This document shows, piece by piece, positions 21,810-29,312 of a DNA stretch of 29,312 nucleotides (within the stretch, counting starts at the first letter, position 1; every line of letters starts with the position of its first letter). The notes beneath the pieces are model-generated. The model was given only the letters and a program-made list of their open reading frames with translations. It did not search any database and was not told the origin of the DNA. The DNA is taken from IMG/VR virus record IMGVR_UViG_3300049434_000097, positions 1 to 29,312 of that record. One strand, 5' to 3'. This DNA comes from a virus. A program made the translations under genes and the position numbers.

Positions 21810-22178
21810 ATGAAGAAAATGTCGTTTCAACTTTCCAAGGCGGTGGCTTCGGGGCGGGCGAGCAACGCCGCGCCCGAGAGCCGGGAGGTCGTGCTCGAGC
21901 GCCTGCTGAGGAAGCGCGCCGCGGCGCATCAGGCGGGGCTCAAGGATCAGGAAAGGATGCTTCGCAACCAGATCGTCTGGTCGCTTCCGCTGATCTCTCC
22001 GCCCGACAAGACCGGATCGGCGGCTGAACGCGAGATCGACCGTCTGCTCGATTGCGCGACCCATTGCCGCAAGGTGGAACGCGCGGGCACCGACGCGGGG
22101 ACGGCGGCCGGGCTGCTCATGCTCGCAGACGAATGCGAGGGCGAAGCGATCGAAATCGCGACGCGGCAAAGCGCCTGA
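21810..22178 (+). CDS. Helical cytoplasmic protein, unknown function (cargo)
   Basis: A 122-residue protein on the strand opposite to the virion genes, with GGAG 7 nt before its ATG at 21810 (a second ATG at 21819 is also possible). It is mainly helical with charged residues, and has a C-terminal section CATHCRKVERAGTDAGTAAGLLMLADECEGEA containing three Cys. No signal peptide or membrane segment. I recognise no family. It is the first gene of the cargo between scaffold and portal. A -10-like TAAAGG lies about 75 bp upstream but no convincing promoter is seen. Confidence 0.5.
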   Translation: MKKMSFQLSKAVASGRASNAAPESREVVLERLLRKRAAAHQAGLKDQERMLRNQIVWSLPLISPPDKTGSAAEREIDRLLDCATHCRKVERAGTDAGTAAGLLMLADECEGEAIEIATRQSA

Positions 22179-22255
22179 TCGACCTGGGCCGGCCGGCTCG
22201 ATCGGCCGCCGGTCAAGGCGCCTCGGCCCGCTTAACCCCGCCTTCCGTCGCGGCC

Positions 22256-22969
22256 TTATTGCTGCCGCGGCTGCGGCGCCGTCGGCGCGCGCGGCACCCT
22301 GCGCCAGGAGACGATCCGGTTGGCGGTGTCGGTGATCACTTCCAGCGCCTGGCCGCTGCGATCCGTCACCTGCCGCACGGTCTGACCCGCGGCGTTGGCG
22401 GTGTGCGAGACTTCGGTGAGGCCCGCGGCAGCGAGGTTCAGCACCTGGCCGTTGCGCAGCAGATTGTTGGCGACGCCGCCGACCGTGCTCACCGTATTGT
22501 TGGCGACCCCGCCCACGGTGTTCACCGTATTGTCGACGGTGGAGAGCAATTGGGTGACGATCGCCGGATTGTTGTCGAGCGTCTGCAAGGTCCGTTCGAT
22601 GATCGCCCGGACATTTTCGAGCCGGACGATCAGCGTCGCCTGCGCCCGCACCCCGCGCAGGTCGATCCGGACATTGTCGATCCGCGCGTCGGCGCCGGCG
22701 GTCAGGTGAAGCAGATTGGCGAGCTGGGCGTCGAGCGCGAGATGGAGCTGGAGGTTGGTCACGTCGACGGTGAGCTGCTCGACCGAAAGATTGGGAACGT
22801 CGAGGAGGACGTCGGGCTGGCTGCTGCCCTGCATGGCCTGCATCGCCAGCGGGGAATTCTGGACCGGCCCGGGCGCGGCGTCGCGCTGGTTGCGTTGGGC
22901 CAGGGCCGGGGTTGCGGTGAGCGAGGCGAGAGCGAAGGCCGCGGCGGCGGCCGTCAACGAAGCGCGCAT
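22256..22969 (-). CDS. Secreted protein with VGGVANN repeats, unknown function
   Basis: A 237-residue protein with a clear signal peptide (residues 1-24, ending PALA-Q). The mature part is rich in beta-branched residues and Asn; VNTVGGVANNTVSTVGGVANNLL contains a 10-residue repeat in tandem. The C-terminus is a Pro/Arg-rich tail. GGGAGA lies about 6 nt before the ATG. It follows the next gene to the right by 24 bp in the same direction, so the two form an operon. It is probably periplasmic or surface-exposed. I cannot assign a family; the pair is cargo between scaffold and portal. Confidence 0.65.
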   Translation of the reverse strand: MRASLTAAAAAFALASLTATPALAQRNQRDAAPGPVQNSPLAMQAMQGSSQPDVLLDVPNLSVEQLTVDVTNLQLHLALDAQLANLLHLTAGADARIDNVRIDLRGVRAQATLIVRLENVRAIIERTLQTLDNNPAIVTQLLSTVDNTVNTVGGVANNTVSTVGGVANNLLRNGQVLNLAAAGLTEVSHTANAAGQTVRQVTDRSGQALEVITDTANRIVSWRRVPRAPTAPQPRQQ

Positions 22970-22993
22970 ATCTGTCTCCCTGTTATGGGGAGC

Positions 22994-23287
22994 CTAACGT
23001 GGATCGGGGTTGGCGGTTTCAGGCGGGGTCAAATTTGTTGCGGGGTCGGCGATCCGGGCCTCGGCATGAATGTCCACGACCCGGTTCCGGCCGTCCGAGC
23101 GGACATTGGCGGGGCTCGCGAACGTCACCCTGCTATTGGCGTCGGGCGACGCGTGAACCTGGAGCGAGGTCTCCCCCCGCTGCCGGATGCGGACCTCCCG
23201 GATGGTCGCGTGGACGTTCAGCTCGATGTCCGGCGGCGGCAATGTTGCGTCCGGAACCTGGGCAGCGAAGAGGGCGAGGAGCAGCAT
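22994..23287 (-). CDS. Small secreted protein, first gene of a secreted pair
   Basis: A 97-residue protein starting with a short hydrophobic signal-like stretch (MLLLALFAAQ). The rest is beta-like with alternating charged residues (IELNVHATIREVRIRQRGETSLQVHASPDA) and a Pro-rich C-terminus. No strong ribosome site precedes the ATG at 23287. It lies immediately upstream of the VGGVANN protein and probably shares its transcript and compartment. Its upstream region is the decayed scaffold copy, so it may have been inserted there. No family is recognised. Confidence 0.55.
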   Translation of the reverse strand: MLLLALFAAQVPDATLPPPDIELNVHATIREVRIRQRGETSLQVHASPDANSRVTFASPANVRSDGRNRVVDIHAEARIADPATNLTPPETANPDPR

Positions 23288-23483
23288 GGCGGATCAATGC
23301 CAGGCCCGAGGCGAAGTTCCGCGGCAGCAGCCGCTTCGGCGCCTCCGACACGAGATATTCGCGCCCGTCATCCCCGGTCTCCCCGCTCCCGCGCACATCG
23401 CTCTCGAAGTCCGACCCGCTGCCGGCGGCTTGCGCTCCGGACAAGGCGTTTTCGCCCCACCGCTTCCACGGTTCGCGCGGCAA
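23288..23483 (-). pseudogene. Remnant of a duplicated scaffold gene start
   Basis: On the minus strand this region encodes a stretch GDDGREYLVSEAPKRLL that matches HDGRKYLVPKALKPLL of the scaffold protein. At DNA level, 23325-23369 and 21425-21469 agree at 37 of 45 positions, both in the same orientation, and the flanking acidic/Ser-Gly codons also resemble each other. The frame is not followed by the helical core, so the copy is truncated. It separates the secreted pair from the GlsB-like gene. Confidence 0.55.
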
Positions 23484-23545
23484 ATCGCGTGCAGCCTACC
23501 CGACAGCCCCGGTGCAGCCGCGACCGCCGCGGGAGTGCGCCGCTG

Positions 23546-23809
23546 TCAGGCCCTCCTTCGCACCAGGCCGATCAGCACCAGCAGCACGACGGCGCCGATC
23601 GTGGCATAGACGATCGAGGTGACGAGCGGGCTGCCGACGGAGAAGGCGACGCCGAGCCTGGGCAGCAGCCAACCGGCGAGAAACGCCCCGACGACGCCGA
23701 CGACCAGATTTCCGACCAGGCCGAGGCCGTAGCCCCTGACGAGCACGCCGGCCAGGAAGCCGGCCACGATGCCGACGACGAGAAAGATCACCAGGGATTC
23801 ACCAGACAT
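23546..23809 (-). CDS. GlsB/YeaQ/YmgE-family small membrane protein
   Basis: An 87-residue protein consisting of three hydrophobic segments separated by Gly-rich turns (IFLVVGIVAGFLAGVLVRGYGLGLVGNLVVGVVGAFLAGWLL), the pattern of the transglycosylase-associated/GlsB family. Members sit in the inner membrane and are usually induced by stress, with no proven biochemical role. GGAGAG lies before the ATG at 23809. It is cargo between portal and scaffold, in the same direction as the virion genes. A 14-bp palindrome, CCTGAAGCTTCAGG, is found at 23848-23861 in its upstream region. Confidence 0.85.
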   Translation of the reverse strand: MSGESLVIFLVVGIVAGFLAGVLVRGYGLGLVGNLVVGVVGAFLAGWLLPRLGVAFSVGSPLVTSIVYATIGAVVLLVLIGLVRRRA

Positions 23810-23970
23810 GCCGCTCTCCGTTGTCGAGGGGGCCCGTTGGCCGGACCCCTGAAGCTTCAGGCATAGCAGGCGGCCGGCGTAAAAGCGCCCACGAATTTTT
23901 CGGCACCGAAACGATCCTGCGGCGGGCCCGCGCCACCTTTACTGCGCGCCATCGCCGGCCTGCGGCACCT

Positions 23971-25944
23971 TCACGAAAGTGCCCGCCCCGCCCCGATCCG
24001 CGCCGTCTCCGCCTCATACCCCTTGATCCGCAGCTCCTGCTCCCTGAGATCGAGCTCCCGCGCCTTGATCGCGGCGCCCTGCTCCAGCGCCTGGATGCGC
24101 TGCTGCGCCTGCTGGAGCTGCTGCCCCTGCTGCCGGATCACCTGCATCCCCTGCTGGATCTGCCCCTGGAGCTCGGGCGGGATTTGCGGCTGGGCGCCCC
24201 CGCCCTGGAGCTGCGGCGGCAGCAGCAGCTTCAGCCGCTCGCCGATCTTGCCGGCCAGCGGCCAATCCAGCGCCTCCGCATAAAGATCGCCGATCAGCGG
24301 TGCGGCCTGCGGCACCTTCTGGATGAAGCTCTCCATCTGCATCGCCGCCTCCTCGCGCCTGGTGGTGAAGGACGGGCCCGAGGAGACGGTGAGGTCGTAC
24401 TTCCCCGCGGTGAGATCGTAGATGCGTCCGACGATCCGCCCGGCCTCGTCCGCCTGCTCGGTGACCGGCTGCCCGGTCGGCGCGATCTTCACCGCCGCCG
24501 GCGCCAGATCCTCGCCCAATATCCTGACCATCCGCTCGCTGCTGTACACTTTGGGGATGAGATCGAGCAGGATGCGGCCGCCATGGCGGATCGCGCGGCT
24601 GAGATTGTCGATGAAGTGGAAGGTGGAAACGTCACCCTCGCGCTGCCGGGCCAGGATCGCCCGCCCGGAAGTCTCGTTGCTCCGCGCGCCCAGCGAGGCA
24701 TCGTACATGCCGATGATCGATTTCATGTCGTCATTGGCGTTCAGCGCCTCCTGCAGCGCCCCGGCGGGGACGCCGGAGAAAGGCTGGCGCTGCGGCGGCG
24801 GCGCGCCCTTCGCATATTCGAGCTTGGCATGGCTGGTGCTGTTGGCCGTGTCCCAATGGGGATCGGCGTCGAACGCGCCCTCCTCCCCGATCCACGGCGC
24901 TTTCGGGGCCAATGCGATCAGCTCGGTCGTCGTCGTCCGCCAGTAATTGAACATGCGCTGCGCCGATCTGGCGTCGCGGATCAGCGAGCGGAACCAGCGC
25001 TTGCCGCGCTCGTCGATCACCTCGTCGCCATAGACCGGGACGATCGGGATATATTTGCCGGCCCAATCGACGCTCTTCAGCAGCTCGGCGCCGGACAGGA
25101 TGTGCTGCGTCACCTTCCAGCTCTCGATCTCGCGCCGGCTCCCGACCACTTTGATGCCCGCGGCGGCAAGCTCCGCCGCCCGCCGCTCGACCTCCTCCAC
25201 CCGCTCGATCGTGCCGTCGGAAAGCGCGACGATCGCGCGCCTCACCTTCTCCCGCGTCCAATATTCGGCGACGGTGACCTCGTCGCCGTCCAGCCATTCG
25301 GGGCAGTCCCTGAAATCATGATCCCAGTCGGTCTTCTCCGCATCGGGATATTCGCGCTCGAAATCGTCCTTCGGCAGGGTGGTGACGATGAACGCCACGT
25401 CCCAGTCGGAGGAATCCGCCGCGGTCGAACGCGGGTCGCCATAGACGGTAAACGGATTCGCCACCCGCTCGACGACGATGTCCTTATCGAAGGCGTCGTC
25501 GCTCGTATAAGCGAGATTGTAGCGCCAGAAGCCGAACCCCTGCCCCACCGCATGCTCGATCGCGGTATCGGTGGCGACGTCGGCGTCGGACGCGGTCTCG
25601 ATATTGCGGATCAGCCCGTCGAAAATCTCGGCGACCCTCTTGTCGGCGCCGCTGTCCTGCGGATGGACCTTGATCCTCGGCTTGTTCTGCCGCGCGTCGT
25701 TGACCACCTGGCGGATGAAGGCCGGCATCTTGTTGAAGGTGAGGCAGGGCCGGTTCTCCCGCTTGCGCTGCTGCTCCATCTCCGCCGGCCATTGCTCGCC
25801 GAGCCTGGCGAAGCGCAGATCCTCGCGCGCGCTTTCCTGGTTCTGCTGCCAGGCGTCGCGGCAGCGCTCATAATCCTTGCGCGCGCGCTCGATCAGGCGC
25901 TCATCGCTGCCGGCATCGTCGGCGGGTTTCGGCTTGCGGCTCAT
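23971..25944 (-). CDS. Portal protein, P22 gp1-like
   Basis: A 657-residue protein. The ATG at 25944 overlaps the terminase stop (ATGA) and is 9 nt after GAGGAAGG, so it is preferred over the ATG at 25953. Family features include RENRPCLTFNKMPAFIRQVVNDARQNKPRIKV near residue 65, WDVAFIVTTLPKDDFE, and a large helical/Gln-rich C-terminal barrel (residues about 580-650) typical of P22 gp1 (725 residues). It forms the twelve-part ring at one capsid vertex through which DNA passes. After it the virion operon is interrupted by cargo before the scaffold gene. Confidence 0.9.
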   Translation of the reverse strand: MSRKPKPADDAGSDERLIERARKDYERCRDAWQQNQESAREDLRFARLGEQWPAEMEQQRKRENRPCLTFNKMPAFIRQVVNDARQNKPRIKVHPQDSGADKRVAEIFDGLIRNIETASDADVATDTAIEHAVGQGFGFWRYNLAYTSDDAFDKDIVVERVANPFTVYGDPRSTAADSSDWDVAFIVTTLPKDDFEREYPDAEKTDWDHDFRDCPEWLDGDEVTVAEYWTREKVRRAIVALSDGTIERVEEVERRAAELAAAGIKVVGSRREIESWKVTQHILSGAELLKSVDWAGKYIPIVPVYGDEVIDERGKRWFRSLIRDARSAQRMFNYWRTTTTELIALAPKAPWIGEEGAFDADPHWDTANSTSHAKLEYAKGAPPPQRQPFSGVPAGALQEALNANDDMKSIIGMYDASLGARSNETSGRAILARQREGDVSTFHFIDNLSRAIRHGGRILLDLIPKVYSSERMVRILGEDLAPAAVKIAPTGQPVTEQADEAGRIVGRIYDLTAGKYDLTVSSGPSFTTRREEAAMQMESFIQKVPQAAPLIGDLYAEALDWPLAGKIGERLKLLLPPQLQGGGAQPQIPPELQGQIQQGMQVIRQQGQQLQQAQQRIQALEQGAAIKARELDLREQELRIKGYEAETARIGAGRALS

Positions 25945-27251
25945 CCCATCCATCCTTCCTCGATCACCGGCCGGTCCCTGATCCTGCGCTTCTCGCTCGG
26001 CGCCTCATAGGCCGCCGCGCCGAGCCCGAAGGCGTCGGCCGAATGCGAGGCCCAGTCATGGGCGGGCCCGAGCCCGATCCCCCGCGCCTCGTCCTTGCGT
26101 TCGTGATAGGCGCCGAGCGCATCCAGGCCCGCCGAGCAGGTCGCTTCGTTGAACCACATATTGGGGAAGAGCCGCCGCGCCGCCTCGATCCGCAGGGTCG
26201 CCGCGCCCTTGCCCTGGTTGCGGACGACGACGACCGCGAAGCCGGCCTGCCGCAGCGCGCTCTCATAGCTTGCGTCGTGCACGCGGTCGTGCGTCGCCCC
26301 GTCATGCGGCAGCACGCACAGGGCGCTGCCATAGCCCTTGGCGCGCAGCCAGCCGACATGGGTGGCGAGCGGCTGGCCCTGCGCCTCATAATGGTCGAGC
26401 CACCTTAATTCGCGGCCGACATATTGGACGATCCAGATCGCGACCGCATCCGCCTTGGCGCCGGTCCCGCCGATGTCGAACACCGCGCGGATGGTCATCA
26501 GCGGGTCCGGAGCGACCCGGCCGATCCGCCCGCCGGCACGCGCCTCGCTGAGCTGCCGGGCATAATAAGCGCCTTCGGTCACCTTCGCATAACCGCCTTC
26601 CCAGATATGGTCGTACTGATCGGGGCTCATCCTCAGGCAATCCTGCCGCTCCTGCTCGAGCTCGGCCGTAAGCCGGGGGTTGTCCGACCAATTGACGCGC
26701 ACGACGGCCGCGCCCGTCGGGATTTCCGGGCCGCGCAGCATAAGGTCGACCGGGTCGGTCCGCCGCCGCGGGTTCCACGCGAACCAGAGCTCGGAGCCCG
26801 CCGCGCGGATAGTGGGCCGCAGCAGCGCCAGGCTGCGCGCGGACAGACTCTGCGCCTCTTCCACAAAAGCGCGCCGGAAGCCTTCGAGCGACTTGATGCT
26901 CTCGGCCGTATGATCCTGCATGCCCTGGAAGATGATGATGCCGTCGCCCGGAGTGCGGATCAGCTCGCGATAGATTTTGAACCCGGCGCTCTCGCCGAGC
27001 CCGAGCCCGGCGAGCTTGCTTTCGATCAGCCGTTTGGCGCTGTCCTTCAGCGATTTCTGCACCTCGCGGATGCAGACGCTGAGCAGGCCCGGCTCGCGCC
27101 AGCTGTCCTCGATCAATTTCTCCGCGAAGAAATGGGATTTGCCCGATCCCCGCCCGCCCCACGCGCCCTTGTAGCGCGCCGGCGCCACCAGGGGCTCGAA
27201 CACCGGAGCGGTGGCGATCTCATGGACGGATAAACGTGCGCCTGATTTCAT
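25941..27251 (-). CDS. Terminase large subunit (packaging motor)
   Basis: A 436-residue protein with Walker A GGRGSGKS at 32-39 and Walker B AFVEEAQ at 128-134 in the ATPase half. In the nuclease half VFDIGGTGAKAD begins at 257 with the first metal Asp (259); later acidic groups are in VLPHDGATHD and near HDWASHSADAFGLG. It drives DNA into the prohead and cuts the concatemer. The start at 27251 lies inside the preceding gene (32 nt overlap), suggesting coupled translation. The stop overlaps the portal start. Confidence 0.9.
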   Translation of the reverse strand: MKSGARLSVHEIATAPVFEPLVAPARYKGAWGGRGSGKSHFFAEKLIEDSWREPGLLSVCIREVQKSLKDSAKRLIESKLAGLGLGESAGFKIYRELIRTPGDGIIIFQGMQDHTAESIKSLEGFRRAFVEEAQSLSARSLALLRPTIRAAGSELWFAWNPRRRTDPVDLMLRGPEIPTGAAVVRVNWSDNPRLTAELEQERQDCLRMSPDQYDHIWEGGYAKVTEGAYYARQLSEARAGGRIGRVAPDPLMTIRAVFDIGGTGAKADAVAIWIVQYVGRELRWLDHYEAQGQPLATHVGWLRAKGYGSALCVLPHDGATHDRVHDASYESALRQAGFAVVVVRNQGKGAATLRIEAARRLFPNMWFNEATCSAGLDALGAYHERKDEARGIGLGPAHDWASHSADAFGLGAAAYEAPSEKRRIRDRPVIEEGWMG

Positions 27252-27480
27252 GGATCACCGGGTCCTCGGCATCGCCGCCGGGCTGGAGCGGGATGATCTT
27301 GGCGTAGATGGTGGCGTAGAAGATCTTGCGATTGTCCTCGCTCGCCTCCACCCAGGCAGCCAGAGCGGAGACCCCGCCGACCTCCTCGAAGGCCAGAGCG
27401 ATCGCGTCCCGCGCGGCGGTGACGGGCTTGCCCGCGAATTTCGCCGTTCGCCCGGCTGCGGCCGGCGCTCGTTCGTGCAT
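27220..27480 (-). CDS. Putative terminase small subunit
   Basis: An 86-residue protein from the ATG at 27480, which is preceded by GGAGGAAAG at 7-8 nt; an ATG ten codons upstream lacks such a site. The sequence is helical, with VTAARDAIALAFEEVGGVSALAAWVEASEDNRKIFYATIYAKIIPLQ: the final 'F--IYAKIIPLQ' pattern is typical of small proteins placed directly before large terminases in podoviruses. It would bind DNA at the packaging start site. It overlaps the large subunit gene by 32 nt. The assignment rests on position and this pattern. Confidence 0.65.
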   Translation of the reverse strand: MHERAPAAAGRTAKFAGKPVTAARDAIALAFEEVGGVSALAAWVEASEDNRKIFYATIYAKIIPLQPGGDAEDPVIHEIRRTFIRP

Positions 27481-27564
27481 GGGGCTTTCCTCCATCTGGT
27501 CGAAAGACATTCCCGTCGCGCGCGCTGGAGCGATTTCCGGTCGGATGGCAGCTCGCGCCCTTGT

Positions 27565-27592
27565 CCCTCCTCCCTGCGCACAGGGAGGAGGG
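27565..27592 (-). terminator. Perfect 12-bp hairpin after the tailspike gene
   Basis: CCCTCCTCCCTG (27565-27576), a CGCA loop and CAGGGAGGAGGG (27581-27592) form a perfect 12-bp stem just after the tailspike stop codon. It lacks a T tract and so may work as a transcript-end stabiliser, attenuator or terminator between tailspike and terminase genes. Confidence 0.55.
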
Positions 27593-27605
27593 GAGGAAGG
27601 CCGGG

Positions 27606-29312
27606 TCAGCTCTGCGTGCCGACGATGGTCCCGTTGCTGTCGGAGGTCGGCTCGCTCGCATTGACCCGCACCTTGCCGCCGCTGTCGGCCCACAAATAGC
27701 CGAGGCTCGGATGCGACAGCGGATTGCAGAAGTTGGCCGCCGCTCCGGTGGCGAGCGCGCCGCCGACGACCGCCGCCCGCCCGACATAGGCATAGCCGGC
27801 ATGGCCGCTGCGCACCCGATAACCGCTCTGGTCGCTCGCGGTCGCGTCGGTCGAAAGCAGCAGCGCCGGAACATTGGCATTGTCGTAGAGATAGACGTTG
27901 TAGAGGCCGTTGCTCAGCCCCGAGGCGCTCACCGCGATGCCGGAATCGCGGACGCGGAGCGTCACCCATTCGCCGCTGTCGACCGCGCCGCCGCCGGCGC
28001 CGGCATGATAGGCCAGGCGATAGGGGATGCGATTGCCGCGAACGGTCGGCGCGAGCGTGACCGTGCTGCCCGAGAAGGAGAGCGCCGCTTCGGAGGGAAT
28101 GCCGTCATATTCGATGCCGTCGCCGGCGAAGCGGACCTGCCCCGAATAGCCGAAATTGTGCCAGACGACGTTGCGGATCCGGACGCGATTGGCCTCGGCG
28201 GAAAAGGCCTTGGTGACCTTGAACGCGGTATAGGGATTGTTCTCGGACGTCGCGCGCACGAAGACGCCGTCGATGTCGACGCACTGGATGACCCCGGCCG
28301 GCCCGTAGAACTCCATGCCGACCTCGGCGACGTTGGAGCCGTTATTGTACATCTGGAGGTTGCGGCCCACGAAATTGAAGCAGGAATTGACCAGCAGGCT
28401 GCGCTTCCTGTTATTCTCGAAAGTGGTGTTGATGAGGGTCGCGTTCGACGGATTGCCGCTCTCCGCGGGAAGGTAGAGGGCGACATTTTCGCAGATCGTG
28501 AAGGCGCTGTCCGCGATCGACAGCACCTGCCCCTTCCAGCGCATGCCGCCGCTGGTCGGCGCCGCCGAGATCGCGGCCGCGGTCCCGCAGGCCTGGATCC
28601 AGACATTGTCGAGATTGAGATAACTGATTTCATTATGGCCGGACCCGGGCTTGCAATCCACGCCCCAGCCGCCGCAGTTCAGGACCTGGACCTGCTCCAG
28701 CTTGATCCAGCCCGATCCGTCGACATCGCCATTGTCGCACTCGATGTTGATGCCGTCCGTGTCGAAGCCGTGGACGTTCACCTGGCGGAGATGGATGTTA
28801 TAGCAGGATCGGAAGTTGATGCCCCCCGTGCCAGCCGAGTCGCCCTTGGCGATGGTCAGCCCCTCCATCACCACGCCGAGCAGCGCCTTGAAGCTGCTAT
28901 GGTCGTTGCTGCTTTCGATCTTGAACAGGAAGTCCTCGCCCTCCGCGTCGACGTCGCTCTTGAAGATGGTCGAGCCCGAGCCGTCGCCGCGAATCCAGAG
29001 GCCCGGCGCGAACAGGCCCAAAGTGGCGACGGCATCGATCCAGTCGTCGTTGACGATCGAGATCATGCTTCCGCAGCGATAGACGCCGGCCGGCGCATAG
29101 AGGCCCTTGCCCGCCGCGAGGGCCGCGTCGACCGCGGCCTGGATGGCGGCGGAATCGTCGGTCGCATCGTCGCCGACCGCGCCATAATCCTTGATCGAGA
29201 TGAATTCGCGCAGCTTGTCCTGGGCGGTGCGGAGCACGCCCGGGCTCGGCTGCGAAAATCCGACCAGGCTGCTGCCGTCGGCGGCGGCCAATTGCGTATC
29301 GGTAATGTACAT
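27606..29312 (-). CDS. Tailspike with right-handed beta-helix domain
   Basis: A 568-residue protein if it starts at the ATG formed by the last three window bases; it may extend further. Residues about 1-35 are the head-binding start (ADGSSLVGF...PGVLRTAQDKLREF). IKDYGAVGDDATDDSAAIQAA (from about 40) is the classic opening of the pectate-lyase-3 beta-helix of phage tailspikes, followed by repeated short beta turns with Asn stacks to about residue 400. The C-terminal 150 residues are a distinct receptor-binding or trimerisation part. It binds and may degrade host surface polysaccharide. It lies before the terminase genes, separated by a hairpin. Confidence 0.85.
   Translation of the reverse strand: MYITDTQLAAADGSSLVGFSQPSPGVLRTAQDKLREFISIKDYGAVGDDATDDSAAIQAAVDAALAAGKGLYAPAGVYRCGSMISIVNDDWIDAVATLGLFAPGLWIRGDGSGSTIFKSDVDAEGEDFLFKIESSNDHSSFKALLGVVMEGLTIAKGDSAGTGGINFRSCYNIHLRQVNVHGFDTDGINIECDNGDVDGSGWIKLEQVQVLNCGGWGVDCKPGSGHNEISYLNLDNVWIQACGTAAAISAAPTSGGMRWKGQVLSIADSAFTICENVALYLPAESGNPSNATLINTTFENNRKRSLLVNSCFNFVGRNLQMYNNGSNVAEVGMEFYGPAGVIQCVDIDGVFVRATSENNPYTAFKVTKAFSAEANRVRIRNVVWHNFGYSGQVRFAGDGIEYDGIPSEAALSFSGSTVTLAPTVRGNRIPYRLAYHAGAGGGAVDSGEWVTLRVRDSGIAVSASGLSNGLYNVYLYDNANVPALLLSTDATASDQSGYRVRSGHAGYAYVGRAAVVGGALATGAAANFCNPLSHPSLGYLWADSGGKVRVNASEPTSDSNGTIVGTQS

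Noticed and set aside
27481-27969. A longer small-terminase gene reaching into the tailspike
   Set aside because: It overlaps the tailspike coding sequence and a 12-bp hairpin; a good ribosome site marks the start at 27480.

Overview
The window reads as part of a prophage, or a prophage-derived element, in a high-G+C sphingomonad-like alphaproteobacterium. The host guess rests on three things: intergenic repeats of a style I associate with Sphingomonadales (short GTCCGC...GCGGAC palindromes and CTAGAGCG-ended elements), the strong G+C bias, and the style of the small secreted proteins. No marker gene in the window proves the taxon.

The backbone is a P22-like (podovirus-type) virion module, nearly all on the minus strand and so read from right to left. 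In order it holds: beta-helix tailspike (27606-29312), putative small terminase (27220-27480), large terminase (25941-27251), P22-type portal (23971-25944), scaffold (20765-21628), P22-type coat protein (19505-20704), head-tail adaptor (16233-16871), tail fibre with an S74 self-cleaving chaperone (14922-16226), P22 gp10-like tail hub (12776-14269), a GNAT-like virion-associated protein (12405-12779), a long Ala/Gln-rich probable ejection protein (3317-5140), two short low-complexity proteins, a virion lysozyme-like protein (924-2432), a secreted Cys-containing protein (518-910) and a small membrane/coiled-coil protein (1-285). Many neighbours overlap or abut (ATGA or TAATG junctions), as in a co-translated late operon. 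No integrase, repressor/cro pair, replication gene or tRNA is visible, so the element's ends lie outside the window.

Non-phage cargo interrupts this backbone at several places. The largest block (about 5.26-12.35 kb) holds small secreted proteins, a P-loop kinase, a membrane protein, an NTF2-like protein, a GNAT acetyltransferase, an XRE regulator with a clear operator-like repeat, and a serine beta-lactamase-family hydrolase. It is studded with palindromic repeats I did not find elsewhere in the window. A second block between portal and scaffold (21.8-23.8 kb) holds a plus-strand unknown, two secreted proteins and a GlsB/YeaQ-type membrane protein. A plus-strand glycosyltransferase sits between two tail genes, and a plus-strand DUF3597 gene sits beside the adaptor gene. 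In both large blocks a diverged partial copy of the neighbouring phage gene's 5' end remains inside or at the edge of the cargo (9277-9442 matches 5138-5461; 23325-23369 matches 21425-21469), which suggests recombination with related phages.

The most interesting cargo is a low-G+C, translationally coupled gene pair directly downstream of the coat gene. It encodes an ABC/OLD-type ATPase (18294-19394) and a separate TOPRIM-domain protein resembling DUF3226 (17640-18293). The layout parallels the ATPase + TOPRIM pair of PARIS and split OLD-type anti-phage systems, with a different TOPRIM family. I consider it a candidate prophage-borne defence or superinfection-exclusion module.
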